The notes under the pieces: model-generated | The model's input: only the letters and a program-made list of their open reading frames with translations | The model's database searches: none | What the model was told of the DNA's origin: nothing | Source of the DNA: Candidatus Dormiibacterota bacterium | Lineage (GTDB): Bacteria > Chloroflexota > Dormibacteria > Dormibacterales > Dormibacteraceae | Length of the DNA stretch: 5,549 nt | Direction: 5' to 3' | Assembly (NCBI GenBank): GCA_003151665.1 | Contig: PLYD01000164.1 | Coordinates: 438-5,986, forward strand | Position numbers and translations under genes: made by a program | In this document: one piece after another, positions 1 to 5,549 of the stretch | How the letters are laid out: each line of letters opens with the position of its first letter | Numbering within the stretch: position 1 is the first letter of the stretch

Positions 1-1038
1 GGCGGGCTGGTGTCTCTACCGGTATTGCTCCTGGCTCTCGCATCCGTGCCTGGAGCGCTGCTCATCGCCAAGCTGGGAGTGCGCGGTGCGCTGATCACAG
101 GGCTCGGGCTCGTCGCGATCTTCGGCGCGCTCCGGGGAGCGGGCTCGAGTCCCGCGATTCTTTTCTCGGCGACCTTCTTGATGGGCCTTGGGGTCGCAGT
201 GAGCCAGCCCGCTTTTCCATCGCTGGTGCGCGAGTGGTTCCCTACGCGGATCGCGATCGCAACGGCCGTATACAGCAACGGCATCCTCATCGGCGAAACC
301 CTGCCCGTGACGTTCACCACCCCGGTTGGCGTCTTGCCACTGGCGCACGGGGACTGGCACCTGGCGCTGGCCCTTTGGTCGATCGTCGTCGCCGTCAGCG
401 CCGTCGCCATCACGATCGCTGCGCCCGCACGGCGGCGGCTTGCCGTTCCGGCGCGATGGTGGCCGAGCTGGCTGGAGTCCCAGTCGATTCGAATCGGGCT
501 GGTCATCGGCATGGCCTCGGCCGTCTACTTCGGCGCCAATGCCTATATCCCGGACTACCTGGACCAGACCGGCCGGCACGGGCTCATCACGCCGACCCTT
601 GCTCTCCTCAACGGGGGGCAGCTGCTCACCGCGCCCGTGGTGGCTCTATGGGACCGGCTGCTCACCGGCCGTGCCGGATTCGTCGGCGCAGCCGCGCTGA
701 TGGCGCTCTCCCAGGTCGGAATCGTTGTCCTGCCTGGTGCGTGGGTGGTCCCGTCGGCCCTCATGCTGGGATTTGCGACCGCGCTCGCCTTCATCGTCAC
801 GCTGACGCTGCCGCCAAGGCTCGCCGCGGCGGGCGACGTCCATCGCATGAGCGCGGCGGTGTTCACGATCCAGTACGGGACGGCCTTCGTGGTGCCCCTC
901 ATCGCGGGCGCGCTGTGGGACGCAAGCGGCCGGGCACTGTTTGCTTTCATCCCCGGCGTCGCCGCCGCGGCGGCGATGGGCTGGCTCGCGCTGTCCCTCC
1001 GGATCCCGCGCGAGGTCCGGGCCGGCTCAGGAAGCTGA
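1..1038 (+). CDS. MFS transporter, CynX/NimT-like, 5' truncated by window edge
   Basis: Integral membrane transporter of the major facilitator superfamily; substrate unknown. The frame is open from base 1, so the GTG at 10 is unlikely to be the true start and the gene continues to the left. The 346 visible codons contain about 11 hydrophobic segments. The first (SLPVLLLALASVPGALLIAK) looks like TM2, followed by a degenerate motif A loop (KLGVRGAL), so TM1 is probably the missing part of a roughly 400-residue, 12-TM protein. A long cytoplasmic-type loop (PARRRLAVPARWWPSW, near codons 142-156) separates the two halves. After it comes TM7 (IRIGLVIGMASAVYFGANAYI), and a second motif-A-like loop (WDRLLTGRAGF) precedes TM9. 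The segment WFPTRIAIATAVYSNGILIGE matches the style of TM4-5 in cyanate/nitroimidazole transporter-like (CynX/NimT) proteins. The family is likely; the CynX/NimT subfamily is a judgement from memory of sequence style. It ends 17 bases before the convergent DUF3224 stop. Confidence 0.88.
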   Translation, partial: GGLVSLPVLLLALASVPGALLIAKLGVRGALITGLGLVAIFGALRGAGSSPAILFSATFLMGLGVAVSQPAFPSLVREWFPTRIAIATAVYSNGILIGETLPVTFTTPVGVLPLAHGDWHLALALWSIVVAVSAVAITIAAPARRRLAVPARWWPSWLESQSIRIGLVIGMASAVYFGANAYIPDYLDQTGRHGLITPTLALLNGGQLLTAPVVALWDRLLTGRAGFVGAAALMALSQVGIVVLPGAWVVPSALMLGFATALAFIVTLTLPPRLAAAGDVHRMSAAVFTIQYGTAFVVPLIAGALWDASGRALFAFIPGVAAAAAMGWLALSLRIPREVRAGSGS

Positions 1039-1055
1039 TCAGCCGGTCGCGGTAG

Positions 1056-1454
1056 TCAGTCGCCTACGTCGTAGGTCAGGGTGTACTTGCCCGTGCTTCC
1101 CTCCGGGGCTGAATAAGATCCGGTGCCAGTCAGCCCTTTCAGGGCGCCCTTCGCGGCGCCTTCGACCACCGCCCACTTGGTCACGGCCTGCTTGCCGTTG
1201 TACTCACCCTTGATCAGGAGCGCAAAGGATCCTTTCCGGGTGCCGATGGTGCCGTTGATCACCTGGACTCCTGAATATTCGGCGGTCTTGTCGGGCCGGT
1301 AGACCATGAGGTACTCGGTGGTCCCTGTGCCCTTGATGTCCCCGGTGAACTTCTGGGTCACCGTCGCCCTCGTCACCTTAGGGCCGCTACGTGTGCCGGC
1401 CGGTTTCTCTGTCCAATCCGTGATCTCAAAGCCACCCTTGGCGATCTTCTTCAC
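1056..1454 (-). CDS. DUF3224 family protein
   Basis: Small, soluble-looking protein of 132 residues with no signal peptide or membrane segment. It resembles the DUF3224 family (single beta-barrel-like domain, function unknown). Features seen: an N-terminal strand GGFEITDWTEKPAG, then KVTRATVTQKFTGDIKGTGT, LMVYRPDKTAEYSGVQVINGT, GTRKGSFALLIKGEYNG, a WAVVEGAAKGALKGLTGTGSY turn region, and the closing YTLTYDVGD. The order 'trasvt..f.Gd..G', 'G..GsF.l...G', 'VV.GaakGaLkGL.G.G.y' is the family pattern. The start is set at GTG 1454 because an excellent ribosome binding site lies 7 bases upstream. An in-frame ATG at 1487 would add 11 residues rich in Gly and Lys, has only weak upstream sequence, and would place that binding site inside the gene. 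It lies 85 bases downstream of the phosphoesterase gene on the same strand and may be co-transcribed. No substrate can be assigned. Confidence 0.85.
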   Translation of the reverse strand: MKKIAKGGFEITDWTEKPAGTRSGPKVTRATVTQKFTGDIKGTGTTEYLMVYRPDKTAEYSGVQVINGTIGTRKGSFALLIKGEYNGKQAVTKWAVVEGAAKGALKGLTGTGSYSAPEGSTGKYTLTYDVGD

Positions 1455-1458
1455 TCGG

Positions 1459-1466
1459 TCACCTCC
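1459..1466 (-). promoter_or_regulatory. Ribosome binding site deciding the DUF3224 start
   Basis: On the minus strand the sequence reads AGGTGGAGGTGACCGAGTG. GGAGGTGA is a near-perfect Shine-Dalgarno sequence, with 7 bases between GGAGG and the GTG codon at 1454. It supports the 132-residue form over the longer one starting at 1487. Confidence 0.8.
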
Positions 1467-1539
1467 ACCTTTCGTGCCCCATTCCAATAGAACGCGAGAC
1501 GCGGTCTGATAAGGCTTGGCGGACGCGATTGCGCCCTCG

Positions 1540-2802
1540 TCAGTCGTCGAACTCGAACAGGTCCATCAGGTCGCTAATCGAGCCCAGCCCATCGCGCGGG
1601 GGTGCGGGCAGGCCGCCCGACTCGTAGTCCCCTCCTGTTGGAGTCGAAATGTCGAACTGGTGGTTCCGCGAGGCGAGGGTCGGCAGCCCGTGTAGCTTTT
1701 CGATGAGCTTCAACGTCGAGCCGTGCTCCGCGGGCTTCCGCGATATGACCGGGCCTCGCCGAGCGAACGGCGAGATGACCCACATGGGCACGCGGATCCC
1801 CAGCCCATATGCATCCACCTGCGGCGGTTTGACGTGGTCGAAGAAGCCACCGTGCTCGTCGTATGTGAGCAAGTACGCGGAGCTGTCCCACGCTTTCGAC
1901 CGCTGCAGGGCGGTAATCAGCTGTTGCTGGAAGCCCATCCCGACTGAGACGTCTGCCGGCGGGTGCTCGTCGAAGCCCATAGAGAAGCTCGGAATGACCC
2001 ACGAGACCGCGGGCAGCCGATCGTTCGCACAATCAGCTATGAAGTCATTGCTCGTCGCGGTCGTTCGCGGGTCGTGCGCCCACCGGCTCCAGAAGACCGC
2101 GACGTTGTCACTGTCGCCAATCGGAACATCGTCAAAGCCGATGCTGTAGATCTTCCAGCTCACGTCGAACTCGTCGAGCAGGTCGAGGATGATCGGCCAG
2201 CCGCTCGAGTCGAAGATGCCGTAGCCCCACTGGCCGTTGGTCGTGATCCCGCCCGAAGTTCCTGACATCAAGTAGAAGCGATTCGGCCAGGTTGGTCCGA
2301 GCACCGAGCAAAAATAGTTGGCGCAGAGGCCCGAGTTGCGCATCAGGCTGTAGTAAAAGGGCAGCTCGCGCTGGGTGTAATAGCCCATGGCCACGTTGCC
2401 GTCGCCGTCCGCGTCTTGCGCCATGGTGTAGAAGCCGTCCATCTTGCCGCCGTCGTACTGCTGATGTACGGCGCCCCACCAGTGCGGTGGGTCCGGCGTC
2501 GAGAGCTGCGTGAACTCGAATGGTTTGTGCCGTCCGCCGAGCGCGTCGGGCTGCGTATAGCCATGCGGTGGTCCGTATCCCTTCGCCTGGACATGGTGGT
2601 CGTAGCCGAAGTAGTGGTCGAAGGAGCGATTCTCCTGGCAGGAGATGATCAGATGCTTGATCGGCGACTTCCCTCGCTTGGAACTTCGCGCGGTGGCGGA
2701 CACCGGGAGCGCCGGCAAGAGGGTTCCGCCGAGCAGTGCAGCGCCGGCTACCGCCGATTTCTTGAGAAACGTGCGACGTGAGTAGGCATTCTTCTCAGAC
2801 AT
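1540..2802 (-). CDS. Tat-exported phosphoesterase, phospholipase C/acid phosphatase family
   Basis: Exported hydrolase of 420 residues in the bacterial phosphoesterase family (phospholipase C / AcpA-type acid phosphatase, alkaline-phosphatase-like fold), expected to cleave phosphate or phosphodiester bonds of lipids or organic phosphates outside the membrane. A twin-arginine signal is clear: SRRTFLKK at residues 8-15, a hydrophobic stretch at about 16-35, and likely cleavage near VSATA (34-38). Family motifs follow in order: [10 protein letters not shown] (57-66; Glu57 and Asn58 are expected metal/nucleophile-site residues), [15 protein letters not shown] in the middle, [17 protein letters not shown] (from 311; Asp315, Glu316, His317), [14 protein letters not shown], and [16 protein letters not shown] (Glu359, His360). 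It is shorter than the roughly 500-700 residue phospholipases C and lacks their extra C-terminal domains, so an acid-phosphatase-like activity is equally possible. The ATG at 2802 is chosen for its GGAGG site 5 bases upstream; a TTG at 2814 would extend the frame but would overlap that site. Confidence 0.92.
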   Translation of the reverse strand: MSEKNAYSRRTFLKKSAVAGAALLGGTLLPALPVSATARSSKRGKSPIKHLIISCQENRSFDHYFGYDHHVQAKGYGPPHGYTQPDALGGRHKPFEFTQLSTPDPPHWWGAVHQQYDGGKMDGFYTMAQDADGDGNVAMGYYTQRELPFYYSLMRNSGLCANYFCSVLGPTWPNRFYLMSGTSGGITTNGQWGYGIFDSSGWPIILDLLDEFDVSWKIYSIGFDDVPIGDSDNVAVFWSRWAHDPRTTATSNDFIADCANDRLPAVSWVIPSFSMGFDEHPPADVSVGMGFQQQLITALQRSKAWDSSAYLLTYDEHGGFFDHVKPPQVDAYGLGIRVPMWVISPFARRGPVISRKPAEHGSTLKLIEKLHGLPTLASRNHQFDISTPTGGDYESGGLPAPPRDGLGSISDLMDLFEFDD

Positions 2803-2807
2803 TGCGT

Positions 2808-2812
2808 CCTCC
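2808..2812 (-). promoter_or_regulatory. Ribosome binding site of the phosphoesterase
   Basis: The minus strand reads GATTGGAGGACGCAATG. GGAGG sits 5 bases before the ATG at 2802. This fixes the start and places SRRTFLK close to the N terminus, as expected for a Tat signal. Confidence 0.75.
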
Positions 2813-2886
2813 AATCTCCCGAGGCCGATCAGATCCTGCCGCGAGCCCTCAGCCTACTGAGCCGCGTTTAAGCAGAGGCGAACTCC

Positions 2887-2915
2887 ACTTTAAGCGCCCA
2901 GGACGATTGGTTCAA
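2887..2915 (-). promoter_or_regulatory. Candidate sigma-70-type promoter for the phosphoesterase
   Basis: On the minus strand, TTGAAC (2915-2910; 4 of 6 matches to TTGACA) is followed by a 17-base spacer and TAAAGT (2892-2887; 4 of 6 matches to TATAAT). Transcription would start near 2880 and leave a leader of about 78 bases. The leader contains only a short 5-bp hairpin (CTCAG-tagg-CTGAG at 2861-2848). The spacing is ideal and the site lies in the gap upstream of a Tat-exported enzyme, but both boxes are partial matches and a high-GC host may use different consensus sequences. It would let this gene and DUF3224 be expressed apart from the lipoprotein. Confidence 0.4.
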
Positions 2916-2986
2916 GAAAACCGTTGTCTCCATGATCCCCAAGTAACCCGAGCGCAGCGATGGGTCGATCGAGATCGCACCACGCG

Positions 2987-5179
2987 TCAGAGCCCAGCCG
3001 GGTTGCTCGACGTGATCACGTGGCCCCACTGGTCGACAACGACGCAGTGACCGCTGTCTGCACACGATACGGCCATGAGGGCAGTCCCGCCCGAGTTCGC
3101 TTGGCTCCATGCAGATGCTGCCCCGGTGGGATTGTTGGTGGTCAGCACGATGCCATCGCCCGTGCCAGGGGTCGCAATGACGATGCAAAAGAGTGTGCTG
3201 GGACAGGAGACCCCATCCATCGAGGGAGCGCCGGCGGGGTCACTGACAAGGTTGACCACCTTCCAGGCCGCGGCGCCAGCGGTGGGACGAGTCGATGTGA
3301 CCACGTTGCCGCCCCCGTCGACCGCCACACACAGGCTGACGATGGGGCAGGACACGCTGAACAGGAAGCATGGTGCGCTGGTTTCGGTGATGTAGCAGTC
3401 GGTGCCGTCAATGTGCGTCGTCTTCCAGGCCGCTTGGCCACCGGTCGGGTTGGTGGAGGTGACGGCGTTGCCGAGGATGTCGACGGCGACACACATGTTG
3501 GTGCTAGGGCAGGACACCCCGGCCAGATGGTTGGCGTCGACGTGCGCGACATTCCACGCGGCCGCACCACCTGTTGGGTTGCTTGACACCACAACGTCGC
3601 CCCGGGAGCGGGTCGCGACGCAAAGGCTGCTGCTCGGACACGACACCCCAGTGAGTGAGCACGGGGGTTCCGTGGGGGTCGGTGAACCTGCGCAGTTCGA
3701 GCCGTTCACGTGAGTCACGGTCCAGGCCCCACCGCCTTGGGTGGGATTGGTTGAGATCACGACGTTGCCGTCATCGTCCACGGCAGCGCAGAAACCGGTG
3801 TTCGGGCACGAGATAGCGCTGATGTAGTGGGAGCCATCCACATGCATCACCTTCCACGCCGATGCTCCACCATTTGGATTCACCGAGGTGATCACATTGC
3901 CGTTGACGCTACCGGCGACGCAGAGCGTGGTGCCGGGACAGGACAGAGCTGTCGTGAAGCAGGTCGGCTCCAACGCAGTTCCGCAGCCGACCGCCAGCCC
4001 CTTGGTGACCACCCAGTTGGGAGACTGGACCGGCGGCGGTTCTGGTGTGGGGAGCGGCACCAGCGGCGAGGTCGACGTGACCACGTTGCCCGCATAGTCG
4101 ACCGCGACACACAGGTTGTTGCTGGGACACGACACTCCATAGAGGATCGTGTCGTCCACGCCGAGCACCGCCCACGTCCCCTCTCCGCCCGCAGGATCGG
4201 CTGACGTCACCACGTTGCCCCCATCGTCCACCGCGACGCAGAATGTCGGACTTGGGCACGAAATCCCGCGCAGGCCGTTGCCGATCACGTTGGTCACTTT
4301 CCAGGTCGGTGCCCCACCGGAGGGATTGTTCGAGGTGACCACGTCGCCACCCTGGTCCACGGCCGCGCAGAGATCAACGCTGGGACAGGACACGCCCCAG
4401 AATCCACCGGTGCCGCCGACATGGGTCACCGTCCAGGCCGCTACCCCGCCGGTAGGATTGGTCGAGGTCACGACGTTCTGAGAACTGTCCACTGCCACGC
4501 AGAGATCGGCGCTGGGACATGAAACACCGTCCAGGTCGTTCGAGCCGTCGACGTTGGCCGCGATCCAAGCTGCAGGCCCGCCGGTGGGGTTTTGGGAGGT
4601 GAAGAGTCTGCCGACGCCGGTGACCGCGACGCAGAGGCTGACGTCGGGACAAGAGATGCCGAACAGGGACGCGTAGGGGTCCAAGCTCGTCGCCGTCCAC
4701 GCCGACGCGCCGCCAGTCGGGTTGGTCGAGATGAGGACGCTGCCCGTGCTACCCCAGCCGACTGCAGCGCAGAAGTTGGTGCTAACACAGTGCACTGCGT
4801 TTATCGAAACGCCGACATTCGTCACCGTCCAAGCTGCTCCCCCGCCGGTGGGCGTGGTGGAGGTGATCACATGGCCGTCCTGGTCCACCGCGACGCAAAG
4901 GTTGGTGCTCGGACACGACACACTCTGTAGAACGCCGGAGCCTTTGATGTGGGCCTTGGTCCAGACGGAAGCCGCACCGGGGCGGCTGGTCGGGGACGCG
5001 GCTGGCGCCGGAGATGCAGCCGGTGTCGCAGTGATCAGGGTTGGAGAGGGGCTGGACGCCGCGCCGGGAGTGCTAGCGGCGGTTGCCATCGATTCGCGAG
5101 GCGATGGCGCGATCGATCCCGTGGCACTGCCGCATCCCGAAAGTATCAAGAGTGCCGCCGCCAGAAACACCGCTTTCAT
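2987..5179 (-). CDS. Surface lipoprotein with 14 Cys-paired repeats, predicted tandem beta-propeller
   Basis: Predicted secreted, lipid-anchored protein of 730 residues with no recognised enzymatic motif; function unknown. Residues 1-16 form a lipoprotein signal (MKAVFLAAALLILSGC; lipobox LSGC, acylated Cys16). Residues 17-70 are a low-complexity Ala/Ser/Pro/Thr stalk. Residues 71-730 carry 14 repeats of about 43 residues with the pattern [W strand]-x-[SCPSxxLCVAVDxxGNVVTSTNPTGG]. Each has an invariant C-x5-C pair, 28 cysteines in total, likely disulfides outside the membrane. A Pro-rich linker (372-386) divides them into seven plus seven. Repeats 8, 10 and 12 (preceding segments) carry inserted loops with extra Cys pairs. 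The ATG at 5179 is preferred over GTG 5203 because it gives a standard lipoprotein signal; neither has a clear ribosome binding site. Homologous repeats occur in actinobacterial-type secreted proteins (from memory). It may bind a polymer or a partner protein, but that is inference. Confidence 0.85.
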   Translation of the reverse strand: MKAVFLAAALLILSGCGSATGSIAPSPRESMATAASTPGAASSPSPTLITATPAASPAPAASPTSRPGAASVWTKAHIKGSGVLQSVSCPSTNLCVAVDQDGHVITSTTPTGGGAAWTVTNVGVSINAVHCVSTNFCAAVGWGSTGSVLISTNPTGGASAWTATSLDPYASLFGISCPDVSLCVAVTGVGRLFTSQNPTGGPAAWIAANVDGSNDLDGVSCPSADLCVAVDSSQNVVTSTNPTGGVAAWTVTHVGGTGGFWGVSCPSVDLCAAVDQGGDVVTSNNPSGGAPTWKVTNVIGNGLRGISCPSPTFCVAVDDGGNVVTSADPAGGEGTWAVLGVDDTILYGVSCPSNNLCVAVDYAGNVVTSTSPLVPLPTPEPPPVQSPNWVVTKGLAVGCGTALEPTCFTTALSCPGTTLCVAGSVNGNVITSVNPNGGASAWKVMHVDGSHYISAISCPNTGFCAAVDDDGNVVISTNPTQGGGAWTVTHVNGSNCAGSPTPTEPPCSLTGVSCPSSSLCVATRSRGDVVVSSNPTGGAAAWNVAHVDANHLAGVSCPSTNMCVAVDILGNAVTSTNPTGGQAAWKTTHIDGTDCYITETSAPCFLFSVSCPIVSLCVAVDGGGNVVTSTRPTAGAAAWKVVNLVSDPAGAPSMDGVSCPSTLFCIVIATPGTGDGIVLTTNNPTGAASAWSQANSGGTALMAVSCADSGHCVVVDQWGHVITSSNPAGL
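2990..4021 (-). repeat. Repeat block 2: seven units, predicted second beta-propeller
   Basis: Residues 387-730. SC positions are at 413, 457, 513, 556, 610, 658 and 705, giving spacings of 44, 56, 43, 54, 48 and 47. It is more irregular than block 1 because of loop insertions. Three loops have extra Cys pairs: residues 399-407 (C-x7-C), 496-507 (C-x10-C) and 595-604 (C-x8-C). The last unit (SCADSGHCVVVDQWGHVITS) is the most diverged in the SCPS motif and ends at NPAGL, the C terminus. The array therefore stops at the same phase as every internal unit boundary. Confidence 0.72.
4022..4066 (-). other. Pro-rich interdomain linker in the lipoprotein
   Basis: Residues 372-386 (PLVPLPTPEPPPVQS) replace the usual NPTGGxA turn between units 7 and 8. 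The stretch is Pro-rich and likely extended. It falls exactly at the phase boundary that also defines the start and end of the array, which supports two separately closed seven-unit domains. Confidence 0.65.
4067..4969 (-). repeat. Repeat block 1: seven units, predicted first beta-propeller
   Basis: Residues 71-371 of the lipoprotein. The seven units have SC positions at residues 88, 130 (HC), 176, 220, 264, 307 and 350, giving spacings of 42, 46, 44, 44, 43 and 43. Each unit begins with a W-containing strand (VWTKAHI, AWTVTNV, AWTATSL, AWIAANV and so on) and ends at an NPTGG-like turn. The seventh unit ends at VVTSTS, where the Pro-rich linker starts. Regularity, length of about 43 and count of seven fit a seven-bladed propeller; the fold itself is inferred. 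Confidence 0.75.
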
Positions 5180-5215
5180 GTAGTCCGTAACGCATGCACC
5201 CACGTTTAGGTACGA

Positions 5216-5263
5216 AGGCGGACAAAGGGCATCCCGAAGCTCGCAGCCCGCGAGGCGGACAAA
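5216..5263. repeat. 11-base direct repeat upstream of the lipoprotein gene
   Basis: AGGCGGACAAA occurs at 5216-5226 and 5253-5263, 37 bases apart start to start. Read toward the lipoprotein (minus strand) the copies are TTTGTCCGCCTTCG and TTTGTCCGCCTCG, so similarity continues for two more bases after a 1-base indel. The proximal copy ends 37 bases before the ATG at 5179. The copies could be paired binding sites for a regulator; no convincing -35/-10 pair was found around them. Confidence 0.5.
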
Positions 5264-5398
5264 TGACGCCGCTTACTTATGACCACCAGTTCGAGCCCCT
5301 CGTCGAAGCGCGCCCAGGGGCCAGCTGTTGGGTAGGGGTCGACGTAGGGTCAACAGAGGCTATGAATGTGCAATTCAAGTTCACAAGCTGGAGCGCAA

Positions 5399-5417
5399 CC
5401 GGCGCCGGAGGCGCCGG
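5399..5417. terminator. GC-rich perfect hairpin beyond the tRNA 3' end
   Basis: CCGGCGCC-gga-GGCGCCGG is an 8-bp perfect inverted repeat with a 3-base loop. It lies about 55 bases downstream of the tRNA 3' end on the minus strand. No T tract follows on either strand, so it may be a U-less terminator of the kind proposed for high-GC bacteria, or a transcript-stabilising hairpin. Confidence 0.45.
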
Positions 5418-5429
5418 ACATTCAAAGGA

Positions 5430-5486
5430 CGTCTCCCGCGGACGAACCTCAGCGCGAAGCGCGATAGGTTCGTGGAGCGGGAGACG
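5430..5486 (-). terminator. Long imperfect hairpin overlapping the tRNA 3' end
   Basis: On the minus strand the tRNA 3' segment CGTCTCCCGC (5486-5477) can pair over 10 bp with GCGGGAGACG (5439-5430) in the trailer. Inside this, ACGAACCT (5473-5466) pairs over 8 bp with AGGTTCGT (5449-5442), and the apex has a small GCGC/GCGC stem. The only interruption is a TCC/CC internal loop. A short pyrimidine-rich TCCTTT follows, so it may act as a weak intrinsic terminator. It includes the acceptor 3' strand and CCA, so it competes with the mature tRNA fold. Confidence 0.5.
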
Positions 5487-5548
5487 GGGATCGAACCCGC
5501 TACCTCAACCTTGGGAAGGTCGCGCTCTGCCAGATGAGCTACTCCCGC
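5473..5548 (-). tRNA. tRNA-Gly, anticodon CCC, with encoded CCA
   Basis: Full cloverleaf read on the minus strand: acceptor GCGGGAG/CTCCCGC (7 bp), TA, D stem GCTC/GAGC with loop ATCTGGCA, anticodon stem CGACC/GGTTG with loop TTCCCAA (anticodon CCC, reading GGG), variable AGGTA, T stem GCGGG/CCCGT with loop TTCGATC, discriminator T73, then CCA in the DNA. The body is 73 bases plus CCA. U73 is normal for bacterial tRNA-Gly. Its promoter lies beyond the right window edge. Confidence 0.96.
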
Positions 5549-5549
5549 G

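Noticed and set aside
16..579. Minus-strand 187-codon frame opposite the transporter
   Set aside because: Arg/Gly/Asp-rich shadow typical of high-GC antisense frames; the plus strand has a clear membrane transporter.
1034..1043. Palindrome GCTGATCAGC at the transporter stop codon, considered as a terminator between convergent genes
   Set aside because: It has no loop and no T tract; too short to support a terminator call.
234..1055. Plus-strand 273-codon frame overlapping the transporter in another frame
   Set aside because: Low-complexity Arg/Ala/His-rich composition and full overlap with the transporter; a frame shadow.
1063..1075. CCTAC-gtc-GTAGG hairpin near the DUF3224 stop
   Set aside because: Only 5 bp, inside the coding sequence, without a T tract.
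2868..2932. Possible short minus-strand peptide METTVFLNQSSWALKVEFASA
   Set aside because: Only 21 codons, with a poorly spaced ribosome binding site, and it overlaps the candidate promoter.
2990..4918. DNA-level direct repeats considered as a CRISPR or other spacer-type array
   Set aside because: The periodicity is coding (43-residue protein units with synonymous drift), not identical short repeats separated by unique spacers.
3075..5183. Several plus-strand open frames with repeated 'VTTLPxxSTAT..LxLGQDTP' peptides
   Set aside because: They are the antisense translation of the lipoprotein repeats; their apparent periodicity comes from the repeats on the minus strand, with no ribosome binding sites or export signals.
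5328..5537. Plus-strand open frame of 69 codons ending ...ETGIEPATSTLGRSRSAR
   Set aside because: This is the well-known false protein produced by translating the strand opposite a tRNA gene; its C-terminal third lies over tRNA-Gly(CCC).
5473..5548. tRNA 3' end as an attachment site of an integrated element
   Set aside because: No direct repeat of the tRNA 3' end and no integrase are present; the copy found is inverted and fits a hairpin better.

Overview
The window reads as an ordinary chromosomal stretch from a high-GC, free-living (probably soil) bacterium. High GC, Tat and Sec/lipoprotein export signals, a DUF3224-type protein and a Cys-paired 'SCPS..LCVAVD..GNVVTSTNPTGG' repeat protein together suggest Actinomycetota or a Chloroflexota/Dormibacterota-like lineage. 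That placement is inference from composition and protein style, not proof.

Layout. Bases 1-1038 (+) hold the C-terminal 346 codons of a major facilitator transporter of CynX/NimT type, cut by the left window edge. It converges, with only 17 bases between stop codons, on a minus-strand series read right to left: tRNA-Gly(CCC) (5548-5473), a 730-residue repeat lipoprotein (5179-2987), a Tat-exported phosphoesterase/phospholipase C-like enzyme (2802-1540) and a small DUF3224 protein (1454-1056). The 184-base gap before the phosphoesterase has a plausible promoter and a strong ribosome binding site. The DUF3224 gene follows 85 bases later with its own strong ribosome binding site, so the last two could be co-transcribed. 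The 293 bases between the lipoprotein start and the tRNA hold no credible gene. They contain an 11-base direct repeat just upstream of the lipoprotein and two hairpins beyond the tRNA 3' end.

Functional picture. Two neighbouring genes encode exported proteins: a surface-anchored lipoprotein and a Tat-folded phosphatase/phospholipase. A shared role at the cell surface, such as phosphate or lipid scavenging, is possible but not shown. No mobile element, CRISPR array, defence cassette or other multi-gene novel system is visible.

The most interesting object is the lipoprotein. It has 14 repeats, each with an invariant C-x5-C pair. A proline-rich linker splits them exactly 7+7, and the array starts and ends in the same repeat phase. 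This is the arrangement expected of two tandem seven-bladed beta-propellers displayed outside the cell on a flexible lipid-anchored stalk.
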